Assembly (NCBI RefSeq): GCF_015461845.1
Contig: NZ_JACOPW010000003.1
Coordinates: 1-64,000 of the forward strand
Origin: Pseudomonas mucoides
Lineage (GTDB): Bacteria > Pseudomonadota > Gammaproteobacteria > Pseudomonadales > Pseudomonadaceae
Direction of reading: 5' to 3'
Length of the DNA: 64,000 bases
Of the stretch, positions 41,242-52,000 are shown one piece after another; within the stretch, counting starts at the first letter, position 1; each line of letters starts with the position of its first letter. The position numbers and the translations under genes are program-made. Under the pieces are notes generated by a model that was not told where the DNA came from, made no database searches, and saw only the letters and a list, made by a program, of their open reading frames with translations.

Positions 41242-42122
41242 TGGCAACGTACGTCGTTGGTGACTTGCAGGGCTGCCTCGAGCCCCTGCAATGCCTGCTT
41301 GAGCAAGTCGCTTTCGATCCGGCCAAGGATCGTCTCTGGCTGGTGGGCGACCTGGTCAACCGCGGCCCGCAGTCGCTGGCAACCTTGCGCTTTCTCTATG
41401 GCATTCGTGAATCGCTGGTGTGCGTACTGGGCAACCATGACCTGCACCTGCTGGCCGCCGGGTACAACATTGAACGCCTGAAGAAAGCCGACACCCTGCG
41501 CGAGATCCTCGAAGCGCCAGATTGCGCGGAGCTGCTGGAGTGGCTGCGCCAGCAAAAGCTCATGCACTACGACGAACAGCGCGATATCGCACTGGTGCAC
41601 GCCGGCATTCCACCGCAGTGGTCATTGCGCAAAGCCTTGAAGTGCGCCGCCGAAGTTGAAGAGGCCCTGCGCGACGACAACCGCATCGCCCCGTACCTCG
41701 ACGGCATGTACGGCAACGAACCGGTGAAATGGGATAGCGACCTCAAGGGCGTGACCCGCCTGCGCGTCATCACCAACTATTTCACCCGCATGCGTTTCTG
41801 CACCAGCGAGGGCAAACTCGACCTCAAGAGCAAGGAAGGCGTCGGCACAGCGCTACCAGGCTACAAGCCATGGTTCACGTACAAGGAACGCAAGACCAAG
41901 GGCCTGAAGATCATCTTCGGCCACTGGGCGGCCCTCGAAGGCAACTGTGACGAACCGGGGATCTTCGCGCTCGACACCGGTTGTGTCTGGGGTGGAGCCA
42001 TGACCCTGATGAACGTCGACACCTTCGAACGCCTGCAGTGCCAATGCAACGATCAGGGCCACAGTGAACCCGCCGTCACTCCCCCCCTTACCGAACAAAC
42101 CCCAGCCAGCGCCCCGCGCTAG
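41241..42122 (+). CDS. apaH: Bis(5'-nucleosyl)-tetraphosphatase, symmetrical
   Basis: Hydrolyses Ap4A (and Np4-capped RNA) symmetrically. The 293-residue calcineurin-like phosphoesterase has metal-binding GDLQGC (7-12), GDLVNRGP near 35-42, GNHDLHLL near 66, VHAGIPPQW near 120 and FGHWAALEG in the second half. The C-terminal 25 residues are Pro/Thr-rich and probably disordered. Coupled to apaG by a TAATG overlap. Confidence 0.96.
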   Translation: MATYVVGDLQGCLEPLQCLLEQVAFDPAKDRLWLVGDLVNRGPQSLATLRFLYGIRESLVCVLGNHDLHLLAAGYNIERLKKADTLREILEAPDCAELLEWLRQQKLMHYDEQRDIALVHAGIPPQWSLRKALKCAAEVEEALRDDNRIAPYLDGMYGNEPVKWDSDLKGVTRLRVITNYFTRMRFCTSEGKLDLKSKEGVGTALPGYKPWFTYKERKTKGLKIIFGHWAALEGNCDEPGIFALDTGCVWGGAMTLMNVDTFERLQCQCNDQGHSEPAVTPPLTEQTPASAPR

Positions 42123-42155
42123 GCTGCGCTATCAGCCGAGCCACAGGAGCCCGCC

Positions 42156-42485
42156 ATGAGCGAATTCAAACGTATCCCCCCGGAACAGGCACAAGCCCTG
42201 CGCGAACAAGGCGCAGTGGTGGTCGACGTCCGCGATCCGCAAACCTATGCCGCGCTGCACATCAGCGGCTCGAAGCATCTGGACAATCATTCCCTGCATG
42301 CCTTTATTCAGGGTGCAGACCTGGACGCGCCGACCGTAGTGGTCTGCTACCACGGCAATTCCAGCCAGGGTGCCGCCGCCTACCTCATCAGCCAGGGCTT
42401 CTCCGACGTCTACAGCATGGACGGCGGTTTTGAGCTGTGGCGTACGACGTATCCTGCGGAAACCGCGCAAGGTACCTCCGAATAA
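42156..42485 (+). CDS. glpE: Thiosulfate sulfurtransferase GlpE
   Basis: Single-domain rhodanese that transfers sulfane sulfur from thiosulfate to cyanide or thioredoxin. The 109-residue product has [18 protein letters not shown] (CH2A-type motif) and the active-site loop CYHGNSSQG with Cys at about 66, as in GlpE. The gene order apaG-apaH-glpE is that of P. aeruginosa. No glycerol genes are nearby. Confidence 0.93.
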   Translation: MSEFKRIPPEQAQALREQGAVVVDVRDPQTYAALHISGSKHLDNHSLHAFIQGADLDAPTVVVCYHGNSSQGAAAYLISQGFSDVYSMDGGFELWRTTYPAETAQGTSE

Positions 42486-42782
42486 TTTTTTTGTAACCTG
42501 CGAGCCCCCGCCCCCCGTGGGCTCGCGCGGTGGCAGACGAACGGTGTGCCACAACTAATTGCGTATCTCGCCTTTACCTCCCGAATTAGCAACTATCCTT
42601 AAGCGCAGGCCATCCAAAACAGGGGAGAGCCGGTACACCGGCGCGCGGGTCATCGGGAGTAGCTTTCGGAGTAGTCAGCTCCGTTAGAGTTCTGGGGGGT
42701 AAACAGCGACCGCCTGTTCGGTTGCTGCCAGCATCGACTGAGTGATCCGGCGTCGGCTCCACGTATCGAGCGAGGTGACGTC
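42486..42782 (+). promoter_or_regulatory. Structured leader and promoter region of prkA
   Basis: 297 bases without a gene. A hairpin GCGAGCCC/GGGCTCGC (42500-42526) follows glpE but lacks a T-run. CTATCCT near 42592-42598 resembles a sigma-S/sigma70 -10 box, which would give a leader of about 180 bases. Inside that leader are GCCGGT-AC-ACCGGC (42629-42642) and CGGAG-loop-CTCCG (42667-42683). The homologous E. coli gene yeaG is stress-controlled; the promoter call here is tentative. Confidence 0.4.
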
Positions 42783-44705
42783 ATGAGTATCTTTAGCCAC
42801 TTCCAACAACGCTTCGAGTCCACACGCCAGGAAGAACTCTCGCTGCAAGAGTATCTTGAGCTGTGCAAACAGGACCGCAGCGCCTACGCCTCCGCAGCCG
42901 AGCGTCTATTGCTGGCCATCGGAGAACCGGAGCTGCTCGACACCTCGACCAACTCGAGACTGTCGCGAATCTTTTCCAACAAGGTGATCCGCCGCTATCC
43001 GGCCTTTGAAGACTTCCACGGGATGGAAGAATGCATCGACCAGATCGTGTCGTATTTCCGCCATGCGGCTCAGGGCCTGGAAGAGAAGAAACAAATCCTC
43101 TATCTGCTCGGCCCCGTCGGTGGCGGTAAATCGTCCCTGGCCGAGAAGCTGAAACAACTGATCGAGAAAGTGCCCTTCTACGCGATCAAGGGCTCACCGG
43201 TATTCGAGTCGCCCCTCGGTCTGTTCAACGCCACTGAAGATGGCGCGATCCTCGAAGAAGACTTCGGCATTCCGCGGCGCTACCTCAACACCATCATGTC
43301 GCCATGGGCCACCAAGCGCCTGGCCGAGTTCGGCGGCGATATCAGCCAGTTCCGCGTAGTGAAACTCTATCCGTCGATTCTCAATCAGATCGCCGTGGCC
43401 AAAACCGAGCCGGGAGACGAGAACAACCAGGACATCTCGGCACTGGTGGGCAAGGTCGATATCCGCAAACTGGAGGAATACCCACAGAACGACGCCGACG
43501 CTTATAGCTACTCGGGCGCACTGTGCCGGGCCAACCAGGGCCTGATGGAATTCGTCGAAATGTTCAAGGCGCCGATCAAGGTGCTGCACCCATTGCTGAC
43601 GGCTACCCAGGAAGGCAACTACAACAGTACCGAAGGCCTCGGCGCGATTCCGTTTACCGGGATCCTGCTGGCCCACTCCAACGAATCGGAATGGCACACC
43701 TTCCGCAACAACAAGAACAACGAAGCGTTCATCGACCGGATCTACATCGTCAAAGTACCGTATTGCCTGCGGGTCAGCGACGAAGTGAAGATCTACGACA
43801 AACTGCTGTTCAACAGTTCCCTGGCCAAGGCCCATTGCGCGCCCGATACCTTGAAGATGCTCGCCCAGTTCACCGTGCTCTCTCGCCTCAAGGAGCCGGA
43901 AAACTCGAACATCTACTCGAAAATGCGCGTGTATGACGGTGAAAACCTCAAGGACACTGATCCGAAGGCCAAGTCGATCCAGGAATACCGCGACAACGCC
44001 GGTGTCGACGAAGGCATGAACGGTCTCTCGACCCGATTCGCGTTCAAGATCCTGTCGAAGGTCTTCAACTTCGATCCGCACGAAATCGCCGCCAACCCGG
44101 TGCACTTGCTGTACGTGCTGGAACAACAGATCGAACAGGAACAGTTCCAGGCCGAAACCCGCGAACGCTACCTGCGCTTCCTCAAGGAATACCTGGCACC
44201 GCGCTACATCGAGTTCATCGGCAAGGAGATCCAGACCGCCTACCTCGAATCGTACAGCGAATACGGCCAGAACATCTTCGATCGCTACGTGCTGTACGCC
44301 GACTTCTGGATCCAGGACCAGGAATACCGCGACCCGGAAACCGGCGAAATCCTCAACCGAGTGGCCCTGAACGAAGAACTGGAGAAAATCGAAAAACCGG
44401 CCGGCATCAGCAATCCGAAGGATTTCCGCAACGAAATCGTCAACTTCGTCCTGCGCGCCCGGGCCAACAACAACGGCAAGAACCCGACCTGGCTCAGTTA
44501 CGAAAAACTGCGGGTGGTTATCGAGAAGAAAATGTTCTCGAACACCGAGGACCTGCTGCCGGTCATCAGCTTCAACGCCAAGGCCAGCAAAGAGGACCAG
44601 CAGAAGCACAACGACTTCGTCACACGGATGGTCGAGCGCGGCTACACCGACAAACAGGTACGGCTTCTTTCCGAATGGTACCTACGGGTCCGGAAATCGC
44701 AATGA
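42783..44705 (+). CDS. PrkA-family serine protein kinase/AAA+ protein (YeaG)
   Basis: The 640-residue product is a PrkA/YeaG protein: an N-terminal AAA+ ATPase domain (Walker A GPVGGGKSS near 110-118) and a C-terminal PrkA region with kinase-like character. In E. coli YeaG is induced in stationary phase and under nitrogen starvation and acts with YeaH. The recently debated view is that PrkA proteins also have Lon-like ATP-dependent protease activity. It heads the conserved trio prkA-yeaH-spoVR. Confidence 0.93.
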   Translation: MSIFSHFQQRFESTRQEELSLQEYLELCKQDRSAYASAAERLLLAIGEPELLDTSTNSRLSRIFSNKVIRRYPAFEDFHGMEECIDQIVSYFRHAAQGLEEKKQILYLLGPVGGGKSSLAEKLKQLIEKVPFYAIKGSPVFESPLGLFNATEDGAILEEDFGIPRRYLNTIMSPWATKRLAEFGGDISQFRVVKLYPSILNQIAVAKTEPGDENNQDISALVGKVDIRKLEEYPQNDADAYSYSGALCRANQGLMEFVEMFKAPIKVLHPLLTATQEGNYNSTEGLGAIPFTGILLAHSNESEWHTFRNNKNNEAFIDRIYIVKVPYCLRVSDEVKIYDKLLFNSSLAKAHCAPDTLKMLAQFTVLSRLKEPENSNIYSKMRVYDGENLKDTDPKAKSIQEYRDNAGVDEGMNGLSTRFAFKILSKVFNFDPHEIAANPVHLLYVLEQQIEQEQFQAETRERYLRFLKEYLAPRYIEFIGKEIQTAYLESYSEYGQNIFDRYVLYADFWIQDQEYRDPETGEILNRVALNEELEKIEKPAGISNPKDFRNEIVNFVLRARANNNGKNPTWLSYEKLRVVIEKKMFSNTEDLLPVISFNAKASKEDQQKHNDFVTRMVERGYTDKQVRLLSEWYLRVRKSQ

Positions 44706-44722
44706 CGCAGCGGCAAGCCATA

Positions 44723-44792
44723 AGCTACAAGCGGCAAGAAAAAGCGCGTAAGCCCTGATATCCGGGCAGCTTCTACTTGCAGCTTGTAGCTC
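44723..44792. repeat. Imperfect hairpin repeat (agctacaagcggcaag type)
   Basis: agctacaagcggcaag and cttgcagcttgtagct form inverted arms between prkA and yeaH. A single related arm is at 27766-27800. It is another small repeat family of Pseudomonas intergenic DNA, different from the REP units. Confidence 0.7.
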
Positions 44793-44819
44793 ACAACTTG
44801 AAGCCGCCCGGAGGGCCCT

Positions 44820-46091
44820 ATGAGCTATGTGATCGACCGACGTCTCAATGGCAAGAACAAGAGCACGGTGAACCGTCAGCGGTTTCTGCGACGTTACCGT
44901 GATCACATCAAAAAGGCTGTCGAAGAGGCGGTCAGCCGGCGCTCCATTACCGATATGGAACACGGCGAACAGATCAGCATTCCCGGCCGCGATATCGACG
45001 AGCCGGTGCTTCACCATGGCCGTGGCGGCAAGCAAACCGTCGTGCACCCCGGCAACAAGGAATTCACCAGCGGCGAGCACATTGCCCGCCCGCCCGGAGG
45101 GGGCGGTGGCAGAGGCCCCGGCAAGGCAGGCAACTCGGGCGAAGGGATGGACGAGTTTGTCTTCCAGATCACCCAGGAGGAATTCCTCGAATTCATGTTC
45201 GAGGACCTCGAGCTGCCGAACCTGGTCAAACGCAACCTGACCGGTACCGACACCTTCAAAACGGTACGCGCAGGGATCAGCAACGAAGGCAACCCATCGC
45301 GCATCAACATCATTCGCACCTTGCGCTCGGCCCATGCACGGCGCATTGCCCTGTCCGGCAGCAGCCGCGCCAAGCTGCGTGAAGCCAAAGAGGAACTGCT
45401 GCGACTCAAGCAGGAAGAACCGGACAATTTCGGCGATATCCAGAAAATAGAAGCCGAAATAGAAAAACTCAGCGCACGGATTCATCGCGTGCCGTTTCTT
45501 GATACGTTCGACCTCAAGTACAACCTGTTGATCAAGCAGCCCAACCCCAGCTCGAAGGCCGTGATGTTCTGCCTGATGGACGTGTCCGGCTCCATGACCC
45601 AGGCGACGAAGGACATCGCCAAGCGCTTTTTCATCCTGCTGTACCTGTTTCTCAAGCGTAACTACGACAAGATCGACGTCGTGTTCATCCGCCACCACAC
45701 CAGCGCCCGGGAAGTGGATGAAGAAGAGTTCTTCTATTCACGCGAAACCGGCGGCACCATCGTCTCCAGTGCCTTGAAGCTGATGCAGGAGATCATGGCC
45801 GAGCGCTATCCGAGCAATGAATGGAATATCTACGCCGCCCAGGCGTCCGACGGCGATAACTGGAACGACGATTCACCGATCTGCCGCGACATTCTGATCA
45901 ACCAGATCATGCCGTTCGTGCAGTACTACACTTACGTTGAGATCACCCCGCGCGAACATCAGGCCCTGTGGTTCGAGTACGAACGCATCGCCGAAGCCTT
46001 CTCTGACACTTTTGCCCAGCAGCAACTGGTCTCGGCCGGGGATATCTACCCGGTCTTCCGTGAACTCTTCCAGCGCAGGTTAGTGACATGA
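44820..46091 (+). CDS. DUF444 family protein YeaH
   Basis: The 423-residue product is a DUF444/YeaH protein. A basic N-terminus ([20 protein letters not shown]) and a Gly-rich linker (near 95-105) precede a von Willebrand A-like domain with the MIDAS signature DVSGSM (about 254-259). Its biochemical role is unknown; it always accompanies the PrkA kinase and SpoVR. Its stop overlaps the spoVR-family start by four bases. Confidence 0.93.
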   Translation: MSYVIDRRLNGKNKSTVNRQRFLRRYRDHIKKAVEEAVSRRSITDMEHGEQISIPGRDIDEPVLHHGRGGKQTVVHPGNKEFTSGEHIARPPGGGGGRGPGKAGNSGEGMDEFVFQITQEEFLEFMFEDLELPNLVKRNLTGTDTFKTVRAGISNEGNPSRINIIRTLRSAHARRIALSGSSRAKLREAKEELLRLKQEEPDNFGDIQKIEAEIEKLSARIHRVPFLDTFDLKYNLLIKQPNPSSKAVMFCLMDVSGSMTQATKDIAKRFFILLYLFLKRNYDKIDVVFIRHHTSAREVDEEEFFYSRETGGTIVSSALKLMQEIMAERYPSNEWNIYAAQASDGDNWNDDSPICRDILINQIMPFVQYYTYVEITPREHQALWFEYERIAEAFSDTFAQQQLVSAGDIYPVFRELFQRRLVT

Positions 46092-47650
46092 CCGCCAAAG
46101 AGCAGAAGCGCCAACCCATTTCCACCGGCTCCGAATGGACGTTCGAGCTGATCCAGGCCTACGACAAGGAAATCAGTCGCCTGGCGGCTCGGTATGCCCT
46201 CGATACTTACCCTAACCAGATCGAAGTGATCACCGCTGAACAGATGATGGACGCCTACGCTTCTGTCGGGATGCCGTTGGGCTATCACCATTGGTCCTAC
46301 GGCAAGCACTTCCTCAGCACCGAAAAATCCTACAGCCGTGGGCAGATGGGGCTGGCCTACGAGATCGTGATCAACTCCGATCCGTGTATTGCTTACCTGA
46401 TGGAAGAAAACACCATCTGTATGCAGGCATTGGTCGTGGCGCATGCCTGCTATGGGCACAACAGCTTTTTCAAAGGCAATTACCTGTTCCGCACCTGGAC
46501 TGACGCCAGTTCGATCATCGATTACCTGGTGTTCGCCAAGCAGTACATCATGCAGTGCGAGGAACGCCACGGCATCGACGCCGTGGAGGACTTGCTCGAC
46601 TCCTGCCACGCGTTGATGAACTACGGCGTCGACCGCTACAAACGCCCTTATCCGATTTCCGCGGAAGAAGAACGGCGTCGGCAAAAGGATCGGGAAGAGC
46701 ATCTGCAGAAACAGATCAACGACCTGTGGCGCACCATTCCCAAAGGCGCGGACAAGTACAGCGACAAGGACAATGCACGCTTCCCCGCTGAACCTCAGGA
46801 AAACATCCTGTACTTCATCGAAAAACACGCGCCGCTACTGGAACCGTGGCAGCGGGAAATCGTGCGGATCGTGCGCAAGATCGCGCAATATTTTTATCCA
46901 CAGCGTCAGACCCAGGTGATGAACGAAGGCTGGGCCACGTTCTGGCACTACACGTTGATGAACGACCTGTACGACGAAGGCCTGGTCACCGACGGGTTCA
47001 TGATGGAGTTCCTGACATCCCACACCAGCGTGGTGTTTCAACCCGGTTTTGACAGCCCTTACTACAACGGAATAAACCCTTACACCCTGGGGTTCGCCAT
47101 GTACCGGGATATCCGGCGCATGTGCGAGAACCCCACCGACGAAGATCGCCACTGGTTCCCGGAAATTGCCGGCACCGACTGGCTGTCGACCATCAAGTTC
47201 GCCATGAGCAGCTTCAAGGATGAGAGTTTTATCCTGCAGTACCTGTCACCGAAAGTGATCCGCGACCTGAAGTTGTTCAGCATTCTCGATGACGACCAAA
47301 AGGATGACCTGCTCGTACCCGCGATCCACGATGAAGAAGGCTACCGCATCATCCGTGAAACCCTGGCGGCGCAGTACAACCTGGGCAATCGCGAGCCCAA
47401 CGTGCAGATTTACAGCATCGACCGGCGTGGAGATCGCTCCCTGACCCTGCGTCACCAGCAACACGACCGCAAGCCGCTGGGCGAATCCACCGAGGAGGTG
47501 CTCAAGCACCTGCACCGGTTGTGGGGCTTCGATATTCACCTGGAAACGCTGCAAGGGGATCAGGTGATGAAAACCCACCATGTACCCCCCAGAAGCGAGC
47601 ACAGCGAAGGGGATTACGGCCGACTGGACTTGGCCGTCATTCATCTTTGA
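46088..47650 (+). CDS. SpoVR family protein (YcgB)
   Basis: The 520-residue product is a SpoVR/YcgB protein. Typical stretches are [14 protein letters not shown] near 60-73, [27 protein letters not shown] near 100-126 (described here only by its His/Glu content in part), [10 protein letters not shown] near 279 and [16 protein letters not shown] near 322-337. The E/H-rich core suggests metal binding. In Bacillus SpoVR affects spore cortex; in non-spore-formers the role is unknown. Third gene of the PrkA trio. Confidence 0.93.
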   Translation: MTAKEQKRQPISTGSEWTFELIQAYDKEISRLAARYALDTYPNQIEVITAEQMMDAYASVGMPLGYHHWSYGKHFLSTEKSYSRGQMGLAYEIVINSDPCIAYLMEENTICMQALVVAHACYGHNSFFKGNYLFRTWTDASSIIDYLVFAKQYIMQCEERHGIDAVEDLLDSCHALMNYGVDRYKRPYPISAEEERRRQKDREEHLQKQINDLWRTIPKGADKYSDKDNARFPAEPQENILYFIEKHAPLLEPWQREIVRIVRKIAQYFYPQRQTQVMNEGWATFWHYTLMNDLYDEGLVTDGFMMEFLTSHTSVVFQPGFDSPYYNGINPYTLGFAMYRDIRRMCENPTDEDRHWFPEIAGTDWLSTIKFAMSSFKDESFILQYLSPKVIRDLKLFSILDDDQKDDLLVPAIHDEEGYRIIRETLAAQYNLGNREPNVQIYSIDRRGDRSLTLRHQQHDRKPLGESTEEVLKHLHRLWGFDIHLETLQGDQVMKTHHVPPRSEHSEGDYGRLDLAVIHL

Positions 47651-47713
47651 GCCTGTTTGAACCTCCGCAAGTTCGACGCAACGGTTATTCTGTCGAGCTA
47701 ACGGAGGTTTTTT

Positions 47714-48943
47714 ATGCAGATTTATAAAGTCGGTGGCGCAGTACGTGATCGCCTGCTCGGCAAACCTGTCACCGATATCGATTGGGTGGTGGTGGGCGCC
47801 ACGGCCGAAGAAATGCTCGCCAATGGCTTTCGGCCGGTGGGTGCGGACTTTCCGGTGTTTCTTCATCCGAAAAGCGGCGAGGAATACGCCCTCGCCCGCA
47901 CCGAACGTAAAAGCGGACGCGGTTATGGCGGCTTTACCTTCCACGCCAGCCCCGAAGTCACCCTCGAAGAAGACCTGATTCGCCGGGACCTGACGATCAA
48001 TGCGATGGCCGAAGACGATCAGCAAAACCTGACCGACCCTTACCATGGCCAGCGTGATCTTGAAGCGCGCCTGCTCCGTCACGTTTCCCCCGCGTTCGCC
48101 GAAGATCCACTCCGTGTCCTGCGTGTTGCTCGCTTTGCCGCGCGTTATGCGGCGCTGGGTTTCACGGTTGCTCCCGAGACACTTGGGTTGATGCGCGAAC
48201 TCAGCGAATCCGGTGAACTGGAAGCCCTGACTGCGGAACGCAGCTGGAAAGAAATCTCCCGGGCATTGATGGAAGATCAGCCGCAGGTGTTCATTGAAGT
48301 GCTACGCGAATGCGGTGCATTGAAAGTGTTGATGCCTGAAGTCGACGCGCTGTTTGGCGTTCCACAGCCCAAAGCTCACCACCCGGAAATCGACACCGGC
48401 GTGCACACGTTGAGCGTGCTTGAGCAATCGGCACTACACAAACAACCGCTGACCGTGCGTTGGGCCTGCCTGCTGCACGACCTCGGTAAAGGGCTGACCC
48501 CCGAGGAAGAATGGCCACGCCATATTGCTCATGAACACACAGGCCTGAAGCTGATCAAAACGGTCAACGAACGCTTCAAGGCGCCGAAAGACTGTCAGGA
48601 ACTGGCATTACTGGTCGGCCAATATCACACCCACGGCCATCGCGCCCTGGAGCTGAAACCTTCGACCTTGCTGGAGTTGCTGCAAAGCCTTGACGTTTAC
48701 CGCCGGCCGCAGCGGTTCGAAGAGTTCATCAGCGCGTGCGAGATGGACGCGCGCGGGCGCAAAGGGCTGGAGCTGAGAAGTTATCCACAGGCGGATTATT
48801 TGCGCGGGGCGGCGACGGCAGCTCGGAGTGTGGCGGTTCAGCCGCTGCTGGAGAAAGGATTCAAGGGGCCGGAGCTGGGTGAGGCGATCAAGCGTGAACG
48901 GCTTAAAGCGTTGAAAGCCTACAAGGAGGAGGCGTCTACCTGA
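47714..48943 (+). CDS. cca: Multifunctional CCA tRNA nucleotidyltransferase/HD phosphohydrolase
   Basis: Adds or repairs the 3' CCA of tRNAs. The 409-residue class II enzyme has [10 protein letters not shown] (6-15), the catalytic Asp pair in [18 protein letters not shown] near 92-101, and [18 protein letters not shown]-terminal HD domain ([12 protein letters not shown] and CLLHDLGKG) gives the 2',3'-cyclic phosphodiesterase/phosphatase activities of E. coli-type CCA enzymes. AGGAG-like sequence (ggagg at 47702-47706) precedes the ATG. Confidence 0.96.
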   Translation: MQIYKVGGAVRDRLLGKPVTDIDWVVVGATAEEMLANGFRPVGADFPVFLHPKSGEEYALARTERKSGRGYGGFTFHASPEVTLEEDLIRRDLTINAMAEDDQQNLTDPYHGQRDLEARLLRHVSPAFAEDPLRVLRVARFAARYAALGFTVAPETLGLMRELSESGELEALTAERSWKEISRALMEDQPQVFIEVLRECGALKVLMPEVDALFGVPQPKAHHPEIDTGVHTLSVLEQSALHKQPLTVRWACLLHDLGKGLTPEEEWPRHIAHEHTGLKLIKTVNERFKAPKDCQELALLVGQYHTHGHRALELKPSTLLELLQSLDVYRRPQRFEEFISACEMDARGRKGLELRSYPQADYLRGAATAARSVAVQPLLEKGFKGPELGEAIKRERLKALKAYKEEAST

Positions 48944-48946
48944 AAG

Positions 48947-49015
48947 CATCGCGGGCAAGCCCTGCTCCCACAGGATTTAGGTGACCCCTGTAGGAGCCGA
49001 GCTTGCTCGCGACGG
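48947..49015. repeat. Mixed REPIN between cca and folK
   Basis: The left half (catcgcgggcaagccctgct, cccacagg) is of the gcgggcaagcc sub-type. The right half (cctgtaggagccgagcttgc, tcgcgac) is of the gcgagcaagctcgg sub-type. The two still pair imperfectly. Confidence 0.8.
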
Positions 49016-49026
49016 CGTTATCCGCC

Positions 49027-49545
49027 TCACAACAAATTCGAAGGGGTCAACGGCTCGCCGCGCCATTCAAAAGCCACCGGCGCCAACACCTGATCAATGT
49101 GCGCTTCACTCCACAAGGTCGCAAAGCTTTTGCCTACGCCCGGATGCACACGATCCGGCGCAATCAGCGATAACGGCCACAACACAAAAGCGTTCTTCAG
49201 AATCTCTGCCCGCGGCAGGATCAATCCATCGAAATTGCCCACCAGATCACCAAACAACAGGACGTCGATGTCCAGCGGCAAACCCTTGCGGTCCGGCGCA
49301 TAACGACCATTGTCCGCCTCGATGAACTTCAATCGGCGGTCCAGCTCCATCAGCGGCAGATCGGTATACGCCGACACCACGAAATTGAAAAACGGCCCGC
49401 TCTTGATGCCCACTGGCTGGCTTTCGAAGACAGCCGAGCAGCGGATATCCACCAAAAACGCCGCCAAGGCGTCCAGCCCCGCCTGCAAATGGGTTTCACG
49501 CTCGATATTGCTACCGAGCCCGAGGTACACCTGAGTCAGCGACAT
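49027..49545 (-). CDS. folK: 2-amino-4-hydroxy-6-hydroxymethyldihydropteridine pyrophosphokinase
   Basis: HPPK; transfers pyrophosphate from ATP to 6-hydroxymethyl-dihydropterin in folate synthesis. The 172-residue product has YLGLGSNIERE near 8-18, FNFVVSAYTDL near 52, the signature RKGLPLDIDVLLFGD near 85-99, and LPRAEILKNAFVLWPL near 109. It overlaps folB by ten bases, so the two folate enzymes are coupled. Confidence 0.95.
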   Translation of the reverse strand: MSLTQVYLGLGSNIERETHLQAGLDALAAFLVDIRCSAVFESQPVGIKSGPFFNFVVSAYTDLPLMELDRRLKFIEADNGRYAPDRKGLPLDIDVLLFGDLVGNFDGLILPRAEILKNAFVLWPLSLIAPDRVHPGVGKSFATLWSEAHIDQVLAPVAFEWRGEPLTPSNLL

Positions 49546-49892
49546 CCGCGCTCGATCTCCACGCCCACACCGCCCTTGGCAGCCGGGACAGCGCCAGGCT
49601 TGGTCAGCTTGAGACGCACCCAGGTGATCTTGAATTCACTCATCAGCACTTCGACCAGACGCTCGGCGAAGGTCTCGACCAGTTGATACTGCGCCTGCTC
49701 GGCAAACGCCTGGATGCGCGACGAAACGCTCGCGTAATCGAGCGCCAGGGTCAGGTCATCACCGGCGGCGGCTGGGCGATTGTCCCAGGCGAAGCTCAGA
49801 TCAAGACGCAGGCACTGTCGGATGCCTCGCTCCCAGTCGTAGGCACCAATTACGGTGTCGACTTCCAGGCCCTCGATAAACACTCTGTCCAA
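49536..49892 (-). CDS. folB: Dihydroneopterin aldolase
   Basis: Folate biosynthesis aldolase/epimerase upstream of FolK's step. The 118-residue product begins [16 protein letters not shown] and has [14 protein letters not shown] with the catalytic region, [10 protein letters not shown], and [12 protein letters not shown] with the catalytic Glu. I chose TTG at 49892 because GGAG lies 8 bases upstream and the protein then begins as family members do; an in-frame start at 49916 would add 8 unlike residues. Divergent from plsY. Confidence 0.92.
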   Translation of the reverse strand: MDRVFIEGLEVDTVIGAYDWERGIRQCLRLDLSFAWDNRPAAAGDDLTLALDYASVSSRIQAFAEQAQYQLVETFAERLVEVLMSEFKITWVRLKLTKPGAVPAAKGGVGVEIERGCR

Positions 49893-49966
49893 GCACTTTT
49901 CTCCGCTGCACGACAAGGGCGCAATGCGCCGTTAGAATCAGGGCGTCCTCGCCCGGAATAGTTAGC

Positions 49967-50536
49967 ATGTTTTGGTTACTGGCGATCCTCGCCTACCTGC
50001 TCGGCTCTCTGTCCTTCGCCATTTTGCTCAGCCGCCTGACCGGGAATCCCGATCCGCGAATGAGTGGCTCGGGCAATGCCGGCGCCACCAACATGTTGCG
50101 CCTGGCCGGCAAAAAACTTGCCGTCCTGACCTTGCTTGGCGACCTCTGCAAAGGCTTGCTGCCCGTGCTGATCGCCGGCCTTGCGGGCCTTTCGCTGCAA
50201 GAACAGGCCTGGATTGGCATCTGCGCCGTCATCGGCCATCTGTTTCCAGTGTACTTCCGCTTTCGCGGCGGCAAAGGTGTCGCCACCGCTGCCGGCATGC
50301 TGCTGGGGCTTTACCCGCCTGCGGCACTGCTGGCGGTCTGCGCCTGGCTGCTGACGTTCTACCTGACCCGCACCAGCTCACTCGCTGCACTGATTGCCAC
50401 ACCGCTGACCCTGCCGTTGCTTGCCTGGCAGGAACCGGCGGCCTTGCTGCCCATGAGCGTGCTCACCGGGCTGATTGTCTGGCGTCATCGCGGCAATCTA
50501 CGCGACCTGTTTGCCGGGCGCGAACGGCATTTTTAA
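49967..50536 (+). CDS. plsY: Glycerol-3-phosphate acyltransferase PlsY
   Basis: Inner-membrane enzyme that acylates glycerol-3-phosphate from acyl-phosphate in phospholipid synthesis. The 189-residue product has about five membrane helices and the three conserved loops: [11 protein letters not shown] near 13-23, [12 protein letters not shown] near 36-47 and [12 protein letters not shown] near 97-108. Normal length. Convergent with tsaD, with only 23 bases between the stops and no terminator seen there. Confidence 0.95.
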   Translation: MFWLLAILAYLLGSLSFAILLSRLTGNPDPRMSGSGNAGATNMLRLAGKKLAVLTLLGDLCKGLLPVLIAGLAGLSLQEQAWIGICAVIGHLFPVYFRFRGGKGVATAAGMLLGLYPPAALLAVCAWLLTFYLTRTSSLAALIATPLTLPLLAWQEPAALLPMSVLTGLIVWRHRGNLRDLFAGRERHF

Positions 50537-50559
50537 ATACCGGACTCGAGCGCGGCTCA

Positions 50560-51585
50560 TCACAGCGCCGACAATTGCTCCATCGGCCAACGAGCCTGAA
50601 CGCTAATGGCCAGGCTTTCATGCTGGCCGGCCTGCAAGCGCTGGCATCCGGCAAACGCGATCATTGCGCCATTGTCGGTGCAGAACTCCGGACGGGCGTA
50701 AAACACATCGCCCTTCATGTCGCCGAGCATTTTTTCCAGCGAGGTGCGCAGCGCCTTGTTCGCGCTGACGCCCCCTGCGATGACCAGGCGCTTCATGCCC
50801 GCTTGTTTAAGGGCTCGCTTGCACTTGATGGTCAAAGTCTCCACCACGGCCTGCTGGAACGCCAGAGAGATGTCGCAACGGGCTTGCTCACTGTCGTCCC
50901 CGGCACTGACGCTTTGCTGCCAGGTGTTCAACGCGAAGGTTTTCAAGCCGCTGAAGCTGAACGCCAGGCCCGGGCGATCGCACATCGGACGCGGAAACGT
51001 GAACCGCCCCGCAACGCCTTGCTCGGCAAGGCGCGCGATTTCCGGGCCGCCCGGGTAATTGAGCCCCATCATCTTCGCGGTCTTGTCGAAAGCCTCACCG
51101 GCGGCATCGTCCAGTGTCTCGCCCAACAGCGTGTACTGGCCGATTCCGTCGACCTGAACCAGCTGCGTATGGCCACCGGACACCAACAAAGCGACGAACG
51201 GGAATTCTGGCGGTTGCGTCTCCAGCATCGGCGCCAGCAAGTGGCCTTCCATGTGATGCACGCCCAAGGCCGGAATACCCCAGGCAAAGGCCAGCGCCTG
51301 GGCACAGGACGCGCCCACCAGCAACGCACCGACCAGGCCAGGACCCGCGGTGTAAGCGATGGCGTCGATCTCGGTCGGCACGCAGTCAGCTTCGGCCAAC
51401 ACCTGACGAATCAAGGGCAGCATGCGTTTGACGTGGTCGCGCGAGGCCAGCTCCGGCACCACGCCGCCATAGGCGCGGTGCAGGTCGATCTGGCTGAACA
51501 GTGCGTCGGCCAACAGCCCGCGCTCACTGTCATATAATGCGACACCGGTTTCGTCGCAGGAGGTTTCTAATCCCAGTACTAGCAT
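50560..51585 (-). CDS. tsaD: tRNA N6-threonylcarbamoyladenosine transferase TsaD
   Basis: Catalytic subunit of the t6A37 tRNA modification complex with TsaB and TsaE. The 341-residue product of the ASKHA fold begins [16 protein letters not shown], has the iron-binding HHMEGHL near 111-117, SGGHTQLV near 136-143, and [10 protein letters not shown] near 270. Divergent from rpsU, as in many gamma-proteobacteria. Confidence 0.97.
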   Translation of the reverse strand: MLVLGLETSCDETGVALYDSERGLLADALFSQIDLHRAYGGVVPELASRDHVKRMLPLIRQVLAEADCVPTEIDAIAYTAGPGLVGALLVGASCAQALAFAWGIPALGVHHMEGHLLAPMLETQPPEFPFVALLVSGGHTQLVQVDGIGQYTLLGETLDDAAGEAFDKTAKMMGLNYPGGPEIARLAEQGVAGRFTFPRPMCDRPGLAFSFSGLKTFALNTWQQSVSAGDDSEQARCDISLAFQQAVVETLTIKCKRALKQAGMKRLVIAGGVSANKALRTSLEKMLGDMKGDVFYARPEFCTDNGAMIAFAGCQRLQAGQHESLAISVQARWPMEQLSAL

Positions 51586-51784
51586 GGGTTTGCGCCTTAT
51601 TTAGGCTGAATTCGAAGGCGCGCATAATAGTCGCCACGTGATGCCCCGACCAGCGGTTTTCGATCAGAGGCTTTGCATTCCAAGCGATGAGGGGTTAACA
51701 TCCGCAACCCTTAAAAACCGACGTCTTCAAGTGCTCTTTTGCCGCGAGGATGTTGACCCCGGTAATGAATGAAGGTAGCTCTGG

Positions 51785-52000
51785 ATGCCAGCCGTCAAAG
51801 TAAAAGAGAACGAACCCTTCGACGTAGCTCTGCGTCGTTTCAAGCGCTCCTGCGAAAAAGCCGGTGTACTGGCTGAAGTTCGTAGCCGCGAATTTTACGA
51901 GAAGCCAACTTCTGAGCGTAAGCGCAAAGCAGCAGCCGCTGTTAAGCGTCACGCGAAGAAAGTTCAGCGCGAACAGCGCCGCGCCGTTCGTCTGTACTAA
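51785..52000 (+). CDS. rpsU: 30S ribosomal protein S21
   Basis: Small basic ribosomal protein that helps mRNA recruitment to the 30S subunit. The 71-residue product, [19 protein letters not shown] onward, ends RRAVRLY, and matches the bacterial S21 pattern over its full length. First gene of the rpsU-dnaG-rpoD macromolecular synthesis cluster. Confidence 0.98.
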
